A DNA stretch of 64,000 bases, taken from NCBI GenBank assembly GCA_038396585.1, contig CP121691.1, positions 2,728,001 to 2,792,000 of the forward strand, written 5' to 3'. Origin of the DNA: Vallitaleaceae bacterium 9-2. GTDB lineage: Bacteria > Bacillota > Clostridia > Lachnospirales > Vallitaleaceae. Both the position numbers and the translations under genes were made by a program. Under the pieces are notes generated by a model that saw nothing but the letters and a program-made list of their open reading frames with translations, made no database searches and had not been told where the DNA came from. Positions 7,681 through 16,495 of the stretch are shown piece by piece; within the stretch, counting starts at the first letter, position 1; every line of letters begins with the position of its first letter.

Positions 7681-10067
7681 AATTTAACAAAGTACTGGAT
7701 CTAATTGCAAACTACGCATTAAGTCCAATGGCAAAATCAAAAATCATGGCTCTTGAGCCTTTTGAGCATATTGAGGATATTCAAAGAGCTCTTAACGAGA
7801 CGACGGATACAACCCGCTTATTGGTACAAAAAGGGGATCTTCCGCTAAGAGGTATTAAAGACATAAAGGCCATTATTAAACGCCTAGCTATTCAAGGAAC
7901 TTTGTCTATCGTAGAAATCTTAAATGTCGCAGATGTCTTACGTTCTACAGCTCAAGCCAATGCATATTATAATGCTGCCAAAGATTATATTAATACGCTT
8001 AGCCTTGCGCCGTATTTTCAAACCCTTGACCCAGTACCTGCTCTCGCCAAAGAAATTAACCGCTGTATCGTCTCTGAAGACGAAGTGTCTGATCAAGCTA
8101 GCCCACGTCTATATGATATTCGTCGCGATATTAAAGCTAGCAGCTCAAAAATCAAAAGTCAGCTAAATAAAATCATTCATTCTGCTAGTCAATCCGGAAT
8201 GCTTCAAGATAATAATTATACCATGCGTAATGACCGCTATTGTGTTCCACTTAAAGCAGAATACCGCAATCAGTTTAAAGGAATGATTCACGATCAGTCT
8301 TCTACCGGCTCAACACTTTTTGTCGAACCATTCGCCCTTGTTGAACTCAATAATCACTTGAGCGGGTTATACTTGGATGAATCCAAAGAAATTCAAAAGA
8401 TACTTATGGATTTAAGTGAACGTATTGCCGTATATAAGGACGTTCTTGAAGAGAATATTGCTATGCTCACACATTTAGATTTTTTATCCGCCAAAGCAAA
8501 CTATTCCATTCATACCAAGTCTTCTTGTCCGACATTTAATGTGGATTACCATATATATTTGGAAAAAGCTCGTCACCCGTTACTCGATCCTGAGACCGTT
8601 GTTCCTACGACTATATATATAGGTAAGGATTTTACTACGCTTGTTATTACAGGACCCAATACAGGCGGTAAGACAGTCACTCTAAAAACCATCGGTCTCT
8701 TGTCACTTATGGGTCAAAGCGGTCTTCACGTTCCTGCTGCAGACGGTGCTAAACTGACTGTTTTGGACAATATTTTTGCAGATATCGGCGATGAACAAAG
8801 TATTGAGCAGTCCTTAAGTACATTCTCATCACATATGACCAATATCACACAAATCTTAGAACAAGTGACGGACCGTTCCCTCGTTCTCTTTGATGAACTA
8901 GGTGCCGGAACCGACCCTACAGAGGGTGCAGCTTTGGCTATGGCTATTTTGGAAAATCTTAAAGCGGCGAATATCCTTACGATTGCCACAACCCATTATT
9001 CTGAACTAAAAGTTTATGCCCTCTCGACTGCGGGCGTTGAAAATGCCAGCTGTGAGTTTGACGTTAACACATTACGTCCGACCTATAAACTCTTAATCGG
9101 CATCCCCGGAAAAAGTAATGCCTTTGCTATCTCCAAAAGGTTAGGTTTATCTGATATAATAATAGATGAAGCCAAAGAACTCTTAAGCGGACGTGAGATT
9201 CGCTTTGAAGATCTCATCACGGATTTAGAGACCAACAAAAAAACCGCATTACTTGAAAAAGAGCGTGCTCAACAGTACCGCAAAGAAGCTGAAGAGCTCC
9301 AACGTCAAGTTGAACAGCAAAAAAAACACCTTGCATCCCAAAAGCAACAGATTCTTCACGATGCCAAGATGAATGCTGCACGTGTACTAGAGACTTCCAA
9401 AGCCGAAGCTGATGCTATCATTCGTCGAATGAACGAGCTTGTTAAAGATGGAACAGGCATGAATATGTCTGAACTTGAAGCACAGCGCTCTGCATTAAGA
9501 GAAAAAATCAATAAAGCTACTAAGACCAAGAAAAATTCACAAGTGTCACGGAAAAAAGTTCGTGTTGAAGATTTAGCGATTGGCTCCAGCGTTTTTGTAT
9601 CTTCTCTAAATCAAAAAGGAACTTTGATTCATATAAATCCGCATAAAAAAGAAGCCACTGTACAATTAGGCATTATGAAGTCCACTATTCCTTTTAAAGA
9701 TTTAGAACAAGCCGATGACAATATGAGCTACACACCTGCACAAAAAGGAACCGCAAGAAAATACACCATTGCCAAAGGCAACAAAAACAAAGGCACCACT
9801 TCAGTATCTGCTCCTAGTCATGTCAAAACAGAACTCGACTTGCGTGGATTAATGATTAGTGATGCAATTACTGTCTTAGATAAATACATTGATGACGCAT
9901 ATCTTGCCCACCTTTCACAAGTGACGATTATTCACGGAAAAGGAACCGGCGCATTGCGACAAGGCGTTCATCAGTTCTTACGAACAACAACACATGTAAA
10001 GGACTATCGCTTAGGCGAATACGGCGAAGGCGATAGCGGGGTAACTATTGTAACATTCAATGACTAG
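7653..10067 (+). CDS. mutS2: Endonuclease MutS2 / ribosome-collision ATPase
   Basis: 804 residues, standard for MutS2. The MutS-type core and clamp (~1-300) precede the ATPase domain with Walker A TGPNTGGKT (333-341), a Walker B/D-loop region (SLVLFDELGAGTDPTEGAAL) and ATTHYSELK. A long coiled coil (~515-610) and a KOW-like segment follow, ending in a C-terminal Smr nuclease domain (~725-804) with ELDLRG and HGKGTGAL. MutS2 has been linked to suppression of recombination and, in Bacillus, to resolving collided ribosomes. ATG at 7653 follows AAGGAG inside the preceding gene. All catalytic motifs are intact. Confidence 0.96.
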   Translation: MHRKVFNTLEFNKVLDLIANYALSPMAKSKIMALEPFEHIEDIQRALNETTDTTRLLVQKGDLPLRGIKDIKAIIKRLAIQGTLSIVEILNVADVLRSTAQANAYYNAAKDYINTLSLAPYFQTLDPVPALAKEINRCIVSEDEVSDQASPRLYDIRRDIKASSSKIKSQLNKIIHSASQSGMLQDNNYTMRNDRYCVPLKAEYRNQFKGMIHDQSSTGSTLFVEPFALVELNNHLSGLYLDESKEIQKILMDLSERIAVYKDVLEENIAMLTHLDFLSAKANYSIHTKSSCPTFNVDYHIYLEKARHPLLDPETVVPTTIYIGKDFTTLVITGPNTGGKTVTLKTIGLLSLMGQSGLHVPAADGAKLTVLDNIFADIGDEQSIEQSLSTFSSHMTNITQILEQVTDRSLVLFDELGAGTDPTEGAALAMAILENLKAANILTIATTHYSELKVYALSTAGVENASCEFDVNTLRPTYKLLIGIPGKSNAFAISKRLGLSDIIIDEAKELLSGREIRFEDLITDLETNKKTALLEKERAQQYRKEAEELQRQVEQQKKHLASQKQQILHDAKMNAARVLETSKAEADAIIRRMNELVKDGTGMNMSELEAQRSALREKINKATKTKKNSQVSRKKVRVEDLAIGSSVFVSSLNQKGTLIHINPHKKEATVQLGIMKSTIPFKDLEQADDNMSYTPAQKGTARKYTIAKGNKNKGTTSVSAPSHVKTELDLRGLMISDAITVLDKYIDDAYLAHLSQVTIIHGKGTGALRQGVHQFLRTTTHVKDYRLGEYGEGDSGVTIVTFND

Positions 10068-10082
10068 AAAAGAGGGATATTT

Positions 10083-10766
10083 ATGGAGACCAAAAACAGA
10101 ATTCTCATCGTTGATGACGATGAAAATATTAGTGAACTTATTGCGCTCTATTTAGAAAAAGAAAGTTATGCAACAAAAATTGTGGACAATGGCAACGATG
10201 TCATTGACGCTGTCAAGTCCTTTAATCCAAATCTTATTCTTTTAGACTTAATGTTACCAGGAAAAGACGGATATGACGTCTGTAAAGAAGTCCGTCAAAT
10301 GAGCACCGTGCCTATCATCATGTTAACTGCCAAAGGAGAAACCTTTGATAAAATCCTTGGACTGGAATTAGGGGCTGATGATTATATGGTCAAACCCTTT
10401 GACAACAAAGAGCTTACGGCGCGTGTAAAAGCTGTCTTGCGCCGCTACACTCCTCAAGAAAGCAAAGGGAAACAGATTAATCTGCCAAACTTAACGATTA
10501 ATTTGTCAAACTATAGTGTATTGCATAATGACAGCAAAATCGACATGCCTCCAAAAGAATTGGAGCTACTATACTATTTAGCTTCCAATCCCAATCAAGT
10601 ATTCACTCGCGAGCAACTTTTAGATCGCATATGGGGTTATGAATACATTGGAGATACAAGGACCGTCGATGTCCATGTAAAACGTATTCGGGAAAAAATT
10701 GATGAAAATGATTATTGGGGACTAAAAACAGTGTGGGGAATAGGATATAAGTTTGAGGTGAAATAA
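10083..10766 (+). CDS. OmpR/PhoB-family response regulator
   Basis: 227 residues: receiver domain (~5-118) with the acidic pair D11/D12, phosphoacceptor D55 (LILLDLMLPG), T82 and K104 (VKPF), then a winged-helix DNA-binding domain (~128-226) with the usual FTREQLLDRIWGYEYIGDTRTVDVHVKRIREKI. Its stop codon shares one base with the start of the histidine kinase gene (TAATG), so the pair is translationally coupled. It follows mutS2 by 15 bp, so it may be read through from that gene. Target genes are unknown; no cognate transporter or wall gene is adjacent to suggest a signal. Confidence 0.93.
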   Translation: METKNRILIVDDDENISELIALYLEKESYATKIVDNGNDVIDAVKSFNPNLILLDLMLPGKDGYDVCKEVRQMSTVPIIMLTAKGETFDKILGLELGADDYMVKPFDNKELTARVKAVLRRYTPQESKGKQINLPNLTINLSNYSVLHNDSKIDMPPKELELLYYLASNPNQVFTREQLLDRIWGYEYIGDTRTVDVHVKRIREKIDENDYWGLKTVWGIGYKFEVK

Positions 10767-12202
10767 TGTTCAAAACATTTTCCGGAAAATTTTTAGCTAT
10801 CTATATTTTGACAACAATTGTCATTTTTCTGATACTGTTTGGTACATTGTCTCAAACAATTACCAATCATTTTGTAAGTTCCCGTTATCGGAAAATGTTC
10901 AATGAAATACATTCGATTGAAGCAGAATATTATGACTCATATATTCAAGGCACTCTTGAAAAATCAATGTTTCACAATCAACTCTATACATATAGCTATC
11001 GCGCAGGATCAAGGATTATTATCATTGATCCTGATCAGCGCGTTATTTTTGACAGTGAACCGTCATCACTTTCTCTAGTCAATACCATCATCACCCATGA
11101 ATTTGCCACCCGCTCAATCCTTGGTGAGACGGTCACCAAAATCGGTTCATTTAAACCTTATGAAGCTGATCAAGTGATCGCCGTTGCCCACCCGTTGGAG
11201 TACAATGGCACCCGCTATGGCGCCGTCCTTCTGGTCTCGCCTTACCCTTCAATAAAAGAAGATATCCGTTATGTGTATAATCTCATTTTGGTTAGCTTCT
11301 TCGTTCTTATTTTTGTTACCTTCATTTCCAATTATGTCTTTTCAAGGAGTATAAGTCAGACTTTTAGGTCCTTTAATGCGACCGCCAAATCTATTGCTAG
11401 TGGTGATTTTTCTGCCCGGATTGAAGACTCCAACTTTAGTACTGAGGTCATCGAATTGGCTGAGAGTATGAATTATATGGCTGAAGAGCTTGAAAAACTC
11501 GAAGACCTTCGCCGCGATTTTATTGCCAATATCTCTCACGACTTTCGTTCACCATTGACATCTATTCGTGGATATGTGCAGGCGGTTATGGATGGAACCA
11601 TTCCACCGGAAAAGTACGACAAATATCTGACGATTGTTCTTAATGAAACTGATCGCCTAACGAAGCTAACCAACGATATATTGCTTTTGACAAAAATGGA
11701 AAATGAAGTGCTTAAACCTGAAATGGAAGATTTTGATTTGCACGAGACACTGCGCAATACACTGCTGCAGTTTGAGCAAAAAATTCTTCAAAAAGAAATC
11801 AAGATGACCCTTATTATTGAAGAAGAAGATATTGTTGTTCACGCAGACTATAACCAAATCCAACGTGCACTAACCAACTTAATTGATAACGCCATCAAAT
11901 TTTGTGAAACTGGTGATGAAGTCATTATCGAGACAACTCTTTCTGGAAACCAAGTACACGTCTCTGTTAAAGATACCGGTCCTGGTATCGCTGAAGATGA
12001 CCTGAAAAATATTTGGACCCGTTTTCATAAAGCTGATCGTTCCCGAGGAAAAGATAAAAAAGGTGTCGGACTCGGATTATCGATTGTTCGAGAAATAATC
12101 AAAGCCCACCACCAGACGATTGAAGTATATAGCCAACTAGGAAAAGGGACAACCTTCACCTTTACCTTGGCGATTGCTAAAAAGAATCATCACCATGCAT
12201 AA
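10766..12202 (+). CDS. Membrane sensor histidine kinase (HAMP-HisKA-HATPase)
   Basis: 478 residues: TM1 (~8-30), an extracytoplasmic sensor (~31-168, PAS/Cache-like), TM2 (~170-192), HAMP (~193-245), HisKA with phosphoacceptor H258 in ISHDFRSPLTS, and a C-terminal ATPase with N box (NLIDNAIKF), DTGPGI and GVGLGLSIVREI. It is the partner of the response regulator encoded immediately upstream (1-bp overlap). The phosphoacceptor box reads HDFRSP where HELRTP is more usual; this variant is common in Clostridia. The last 13 bases overlap trmL on the opposite strand, so the two transcripts converge without an obvious terminator. Confidence 0.93.
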   Translation: MFKTFSGKFLAIYILTTIVIFLILFGTLSQTITNHFVSSRYRKMFNEIHSIEAEYYDSYIQGTLEKSMFHNQLYTYSYRAGSRIIIIDPDQRVIFDSEPSSLSLVNTIITHEFATRSILGETVTKIGSFKPYEADQVIAVAHPLEYNGTRYGAVLLVSPYPSIKEDIRYVYNLILVSFFVLIFVTFISNYVFSRSISQTFRSFNATAKSIASGDFSARIEDSNFSTEVIELAESMNYMAEELEKLEDLRRDFIANISHDFRSPLTSIRGYVQAVMDGTIPPEKYDKYLTIVLNETDRLTKLTNDILLLTKMENEVLKPEMEDFDLHETLRNTLLQFEQKILQKEIKMTLIIEEEDIVVHADYNQIQRALTNLIDNAIKFCETGDEVIIETTLSGNQVHVSVKDTGPGIAEDDLKNIWTRFHKADRSRGKDKKGVGLGLSIVREIIKAHHQTIEVYSQLGKGTTFTFTLAIAKKNHHHA

Positions 12203-12678
12203 CGATGAAGTTGCCCTTCATTTTCTAGATCCATAAAATTATTTTGTCGTAATGCTTCATAAAGTACAATAGCTACTGAATTAGATAAATTCAGTGAACG
12301 TGTGCCTTCTGCCATCGGAATTCGGATGGCAGTTTCTTTATGTTTTAGCAAAAGTTCTTCTGGAATCCCTTGCGTTTCTTTTCCAAACATAATAAACGCA
12401 TTGGGATCATAGGATACTTGTGCATAGGTTTGCTTTGCTTTTGTAGTTCCCATGTATACAGTCGGATGGTTATTCTTTTCCATAAAGTCATCGAAGTTTT
12501 CATACACATGCAAATCAACATCTTTCCAATAATCAAGTCCTGAACGTCGTACACTTTTTTCATCAAGTGAAAACCCTAGGGGTTTGATTAAATGAAGGGA
12601 TGTATTGGTTGCCACACATGTTCGTCCGATATTACCTGTGTTATAAGGAATCTCTGGTTCAAGTAGTACAATATTCAT
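12190..12678 (-). CDS. trmL: tRNA (cytidine/uridine(34)-2'-O)-methyltransferase TrmL
   Basis: 162 residues, a complete minimal SPOUT methyltransferase. It starts with MNIVLLEPEIPYNTGNIGRT and carries the knot motifs MFGKETQGIPEELL, IPMAEGTRSLNLSNSVAIVLYEALRQ. TrmL/YibK methylates the wobble ribose of leucine tRNAs. The gene follows cheX by a single base, so both are likely on one transcript from the cheX promoter. Convergent overlap with the histidine kinase gene at the 3' end. No unusual features. Confidence 0.95.
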   Translation of the reverse strand: MNIVLLEPEIPYNTGNIGRTCVATNTSLHLIKPLGFSLDEKSVRRSGLDYWKDVDLHVYENFDDFMEKNNHPTVYMGTTKAKQTYAQVSYDPNAFIMFGKETQGIPEELLLKHKETAIRIPMAEGTRSLNLSNSVAIVLYEALRQNNFMDLENEGQLHRYAW

Positions 12679-12679
12679 C

Positions 12680-13153
12680 TTATGCTTCCTTTATCGCTAT
12701 ATTAATCTCTAATGTATAGTCATTAAATGTTAACGGTACACAAATCGTTTTTGAGTCGCTTACGGAAAAACTCAAATTATTACCCAACGTAATTGTAGGA
12801 GGTGTAATATCAAGCGCTATGTTCTTCGTTGAGAAAATCGTTGCTGCGTTACCAAGGATCATATTGGACATCTCGCTCACTGCGCTTTTTGCCATATCAT
12901 TTAGTTCAGGTACCGGCATCCCCATCATCATCTTTGAAGCAATATAGCATGCTGTACCTGTCTCCATAGTAAAAATTACTTGTCCGCGAAGTACACCTGT
13001 AATTCCAATAATGACCGCTAGGATATCCCCTTCATACGTCGCTTGTTTAAGATAAGGTTTTCCCATAGATGACTCAATTTGACTAAAATCCTTAAGTACT
13101 GTTTGTGCCGCACTTATAAACGGATTTATATATTCTACATTAATTCCAGCCAT
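12680..13153 (-). CDS. cheX: CheX-type chemotaxis phosphatase-like protein
   Basis: 157 residues of the CheX/CheC fold: VEYINPFISAAQTVLKDF at the N-terminus and the characteristic helix DMAKSAVSEMSNMILGNAATIFS, which carries the E-x-x-N pair (SEMSN) used by CheX to dephosphorylate CheY-P. No other chemotaxis gene is in the window; lone CheX-like genes are frequent in Clostridia, so its phosphatase target could be CheY elsewhere or another receiver protein. ATG at 13153 follows GGAGG. The promoter TTGACG-17-TAAAAT lies 30-58 bp upstream. Confidence 0.85.
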   Translation of the reverse strand: MAGINVEYINPFISAAQTVLKDFSQIESSMGKPYLKQATYEGDILAVIIGITGVLRGQVIFTMETGTACYIASKMMMGMPVPELNDMAKSAVSEMSNMILGNAATIFSTKNIALDITPPTITLGNNLSFSVSDSKTICVPLTFNDYTLEINIAIKEA

Positions 13154-13182
13154 ATTTTGACCTCCTTTATTTTCTTATGTTT

Positions 13183-13211
13183 ATTTTACCATCAATTGTT
13201 TTTATCGTCAA
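13183..13211 (-). promoter_or_regulatory. Promoter of cheX-trmL
   Basis: Minus-strand -35 TTGACG (13206-13211), 17-bp spacer and -10 TAAAAT (13183-13188). It is divergent from the perR promoter, with the two -35 boxes about 23 bp apart. Confidence 0.65.
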
Positions 13212-13233
13212 AATTATTCTCTTATTGAACACC

Positions 13234-13276
13234 TTGACATTTATTGCTTTTTATTATAAAATGATACATATTATCA
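13234..13276 (+). promoter_or_regulatory. perR promoter with Fur/PerR-type box
   Basis: -35 TTGACA (13234-13239), 17-bp spacer, -10 TAAAAT (13257-13262). Directly after it, sharing its last base, is TGATACATATTATCA (13262-13276), which matches the 7-1-7 Fur box TGATAATNATTATCA at 12 of 14 defined positions and the PerR box at 10 of 14. Extended by AA/TT flanks it is a 21-bp dyad. Position fits autorepression. Confidence 0.7.
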
Positions 13277-13311
13277 TTTGATATTTGTTATCTAATAGGA
13301 GGAGGTTTCTG

Positions 13312-13740
13312 ATGGAACAACTCGCAGAAATTCTAAAAACTAAGAAACTCAAAGTCACTCCACAACGTTTAGCAATATACAAAGTCCTATACGAAACGAC
13401 ATCACATCCTACTGCCGAAGATATCTACACTGCTCTTAGGCAAACCCATCCAACAATGAGCTTAGCAACTGTATACAAAACACTTGATGCCCTAAAAAAA
13501 GCAGATTTAGCTACAGAACTAAACATTGGTGATGATAGTTCCAGGTATGATGCAACCATTAAGTCACATCCTCACATGATTTGTTTATCCTGTGGTAAGG
13601 TCTTGGATTTACATACACAATCGTTACAGGCTTTTAAAGAAAACGTACAAAAAGAAACAGACTTTGACATCGTTAGTGAAAAAGTATATTTTTATGGAAC
13701 ATGCACGGACTGCAAAAAAGATAAGGCATCAAAAAACTGA
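13312..13740 (+). CDS. perR: PerR-type peroxide-sensing Fur-family repressor
   Basis: 142 residues from the ATG at 13312, chosen because a strong AGGAGGAGG site precedes it. N-terminal winged helix (~5-82), C-terminal dimerisation domain. The metal ligands align with Bacillus subtilis PerR at a constant offset of five: H32, D80, H86, H88 and D99 for the regulatory Fe/Mn site, and C91, C94, C131 and C134 for structural zinc. The Asp at D99 (GKVLD) is the PerR-type residue where Fur has Glu. It should therefore sense peroxide by metal-catalysed histidine oxidation. Own promoter with Fur/PerR box; bidirectional terminator overlaps the stop codon. Confidence 0.85.
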   Translation: MEQLAEILKTKKLKVTPQRLAIYKVLYETTSHPTAEDIYTALRQTHPTMSLATVYKTLDALKKADLATELNIGDDSSRYDATIKSHPHMICLSCGKVLDLHTQSLQAFKENVQKETDFDIVSEKVYFYGTCTDCKKDKASKN

Positions 13741-13767
13741 CTCTAGTATATAGAGTCAGTTTTTTTG
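13734..13767. terminator. Bidirectional terminator between perR and the aminotransferase gene
   Basis: 12-bp stem AAACTGACTCTA/TAGAGTCAGTTT (13734-13745 with 13751-13762), 5-nt loop, T-run on the plus side and A-run on the other, so it can end both perR and the convergent operon. The perR stop codon TGA is inside the stem. Confidence 0.9.
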
Positions 13768-13787
13768 TCTTAATCTCTATAGCTCTC

Positions 13788-14960
13788 TTATTTTTTTTCT
13801 CGAATTTCAAGAACGAACTCTTCAATACGTTCAAGTGCCACTTTTAACTCTTCCACCGAATAAGCGTAACTGCATCGGATAAATCCTTCGCCTGAATCCC
13901 CAAAAGCTGTCCCAGGAACCACCGCTACTTTTTTCGATTTCAATAATTGTGTTGCAAATTCTTCTGACGTCAACCCGGTACTTTGAATCGATGGAAAAAC
14001 ATAAAATGCACCCTGAGGTTCAAAGCACTCAAGCCCCATATTATTGAAATATTCGACCATTAACCGTCGTCTTTGGTCATAGGCTACTTTCATCTCATCG
14101 ATATCCTTATCTCCGTTTTTAGCCGCTTCAAGAGCTGCATATTGGCTAGTTGTCGGTGAGCACATAATTGCATATTGATGAATAATCTTAAGGACATCAA
14201 TAAACTGTGCCGGTGCCACAACATACCCAATTCGCCATCCGGTCATCGCATAAGCTTTTGAAAATCCACTTACAATAATCGTTCGTTCTCGCATACCTTC
14301 CAAGGTTGCAATACTAACATGTTGGTCGCTATATGTCAGTTCTGCATAGATTTCATCAGAGATAACAATCAAGTCATGCTCTATGGCCACATCAGCAATC
14401 GCTTGCAAGTCTTCACGACTCATAACAGCACCTGTTGGATTATTTGGGAAAGATAAAATAATTGCTTTTGTCTTATCTGTCAGATGCGCTTCAACCTCTT
14501 CTCGTGTGAGACGAAACTCATTTTCAACCTTTAAAGCAATGGGTACGGGTATCCCTCCTGATAATGAGACACACGGTTTATAACAGACAAATGATGGCTC
14601 AGGAACTAACACTTCATCTCCTGGATTTAAAATCGTTCTAAGGGCAACATCGACCCCTTCACTTCCGCCCACTGTCACAACAATCTCTGTGTCATGATGG
14701 TAATCCAGTTCAAAGCGGCGTCTTAAATAATTACAAATCTCTTGACGTAATTCAACAAGTCCAGCATTCGATGTATAAAAAGTTCGTCCACGCTCTAAAC
14801 TATAGATACCTTCTTCACGAATATGCCAAGGTGTATCAAAGTCCGGCTCACCCACACCAAGTGAAATAGCGTCCTTCATCGTTGTAACAATATCAAAAAA
14901 CTTTCGTATACCTGAAGGCGGAATATTGACCGCCGTTCGGTTCAATTCACGATTCATCAT
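13788..14960 (-). CDS. PLP-dependent class I/II aminotransferase
   Basis: 390 residues, fold type I. Visible landmarks: GVGEPDFDTP near the N-terminus, YTSNAGLVELRQEI, SFPNNPTGAVMS, VISDEIYAELTY, the PLP lysine in SGFSKAYAMTGWRIGY (~residue 235) and the final arginine in GEGFIRCSYAYS. This is the aspartate/aromatic aminotransferase subgroup (PatA-like); the substrate cannot be fixed from sequence. It overlaps the Lrp-family regulator by 4 bases (ATGATG junction), the arrangement seen in many Clostridia, so the regulator probably controls amino-acid use by this enzyme. Start could also be the second ATG at 14957. Confidence 0.9.
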   Translation of the reverse strand: MMNRELNRTAVNIPPSGIRKFFDIVTTMKDAISLGVGEPDFDTPWHIREEGIYSLERGRTFYTSNAGLVELRQEICNYLRRRFELDYHHDTEIVVTVGGSEGVDVALRTILNPGDEVLVPEPSFVCYKPCVSLSGGIPVPIALKVENEFRLTREEVEAHLTDKTKAIILSFPNNPTGAVMSREDLQAIADVAIEHDLIVISDEIYAELTYSDQHVSIATLEGMRERTIIVSGFSKAYAMTGWRIGYVVAPAQFIDVLKIIHQYAIMCSPTTSQYAALEAAKNGDKDIDEMKVAYDQRRRLMVEYFNNMGLECFEPQGAFYVFPSIQSTGLTSEEFATQLLKSKKVAVVPGTAFGDSGEGFIRCSYAYSVEELKVALERIEEFVLEIREKK

Positions 14961-15439
14961 GGTGTCACCGCCATTCGTTCATCTTTGCGCTCTTCTTCAA
15001 AAATAACACCATAGTCTTTATACTTTTTCAATACAAAGTGGGTCGCCGTACTTAAAACCGAGTCTAAAGGGGCTAACTTCTGTCCGACAAAGAGTGCAAC
15101 TTCTTTCATCGTTGCTCCTTCAATAATTACTGTAAGGTCAAAACCACCTGACATCAAATATACAGACTTAACCTCTTCAAACATATAGATACGTCGTGCA
15201 ATTTTGTCAAAACCTTCGCCTCGTTGAGGAGTTACGCGAACTTCAATTAATGCTGTAACTTTGTCTGTATTGGTTTTATCCCAATTAATGAGTGCGTGGT
15301 ATCCACAAATAATACGTTCTTTTTCCATCTGAGTCAATTCTTGGCTAATGATATCTTCAGAGGTACCAAACATGGCGGCTAAATCTTTAACCGTTCTTTT
15401 GCTATGATTTTCTAGTGCATACAATAATTGTTCTTTCAT
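14957..15439 (-). CDS. Lrp/AsnC-family transcriptional regulator
   Basis: 160 residues: an N-terminal winged helix (HSKRTVKDLAAMFGTSEDIISQELTQMEKERIICGYHALINW) and a C-terminal ligand-binding RAM domain (ALIEVRVTPQRGEGFDKIARRI, VYLMSGGFDLTVIIEG). Lrp proteins bind amino acids and assemble as octamers. It lies between the AIR-synthase-like gene (17-bp gap) and the aminotransferase (4-bp overlap), so all three form one operon. No operator can be assigned. Confidence 0.92.
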   Translation of the reverse strand: MKEQLLYALENHSKRTVKDLAAMFGTSEDIISQELTQMEKERIICGYHALINWDKTNTDKVTALIEVRVTPQRGEGFDKIARRIYMFEEVKSVYLMSGGFDLTVIIEGATMKEVALFVGQKLAPLDSVLSTATHFVLKKYKDYGVIFEEERKDERMAVTP

Positions 15440-15456
15440 TCATGATCCCTCCATAT

Positions 15457-16458
15457 CTATTTTTGTGCACATCGTTCTAATGCTTTATAAAGTTCATCCG
15501 ATTTAGGCGGAACAATAGAGCGATATGTATCTTCAAATTTAATGCGTTTATGATGCCCTTCATCGACTCGACCAATGATTGTTGCCAATACACCGGCTTG
15601 TTTCATATCTTCAACCATCTTATGCCCATCTTCTGTTACAATGAGTAATGCTCCACTGCCAATGAGCATATATGGATTCAAATCAAAGTATTCACATATT
15701 TCAACGGTTTCTTGCTGCACTGGTATTTTTGACTGATCAACAGTCAATCCATAATCTATCTTTTCTCCAAGTTCCCATAAGGCTCCAAATATCCCGCCTT
15801 CGGTAACATCATGCATCGCATATACTTTATATTTCATGGCAATCTGACTTTCTTTAATAATGGAAAGATACTGGTTGAAAGATTTTGCTCTAGATATAAG
15901 TTGGGAGTGGTAGTATTCCTTTAGCAACGCTTCTCCTGCATTTGCAATAATTGTCGTTCCTTCAAGTCCTGCCCATTTGCTCATCACGATATCCATGCCC
16001 GGTTTAACCAGTTCTTGGCGCAGCATTTGTTCTTTTTTAATTTTACCAATGCCTGTTACACTAACAATCGGTTGAATTACTGCATCCGTTACCTCGGAGT
16101 GTCCTCCGATAATCTGAACATTGTGTTTTTGGGTCTCTTGACTAATCTCACCCATCAACACTTTAAGTGCATCTTCCGTATATCCATCAGGCAACAAAAG
16201 GGTAATAAGCAGACCAATTGGCGTAGCTCCACTTGCTGCCAAGTCATTTAATGTAATATGTACCGCCAAAGCCCCTATCTCATGAGCTGCTCCTGTAATC
16301 GGGTCCGTTGATAAGACAATAACCTCATCCGGGGCTATCTCAACTATACCGCAGTCTTCTCCCACACCAGGGCCTACGAGTACTTCTTCTCTTTTCACTT
16401 GCAATTGCTTAAAAATCGACCGTTTTAAAACTGTTTCAGGTATTTTACCAATGTTCAT
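15457..16458 (-). CDS. AIR-synthase/HypE-fold protein of unknown reaction
   Basis: 333 residues of the PurM/ThiL/HypE superfamily: GPGVGEDCGIVEI, an N-terminal ATP-binding loop motif, LSTDPITGAAHEIGALAVHITLNDLAASGATP, and the C-terminal HDVTEGGIFGALWELGE. These enzymes use ATP to activate amide or carboxyl oxygens. The gene is not purM (length, context) and no hydrogenase genes are present to make it hypE. First gene of an operon with an Lrp regulator and an aminotransferase, which hints at amino-acid metabolism. The exact substrate is unknown. Confidence 0.85.
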   Translation of the reverse strand: MNIGKIPETVLKRSIFKQLQVKREEVLVGPGVGEDCGIVEIAPDEVIVLSTDPITGAAHEIGALAVHITLNDLAASGATPIGLLITLLLPDGYTEDALKVLMGEISQETQKHNVQIIGGHSEVTDAVIQPIVSVTGIGKIKKEQMLRQELVKPGMDIVMSKWAGLEGTTIIANAGEALLKEYYHSQLISRAKSFNQYLSIIKESQIAMKYKVYAMHDVTEGGIFGALWELGEKIDYGLTVDQSKIPVQQETVEICEYFDLNPYMLIGSGALLIVTEDGHKMVEDMKQAGVLATIIGRVDEGHHKRIKFEDTYRSIVPPKSDELYKALERCAQK

Positions 16459-16495
16459 ATGTCCCTACCATTCTTTGAAAGTGTGCTGTCATAAC

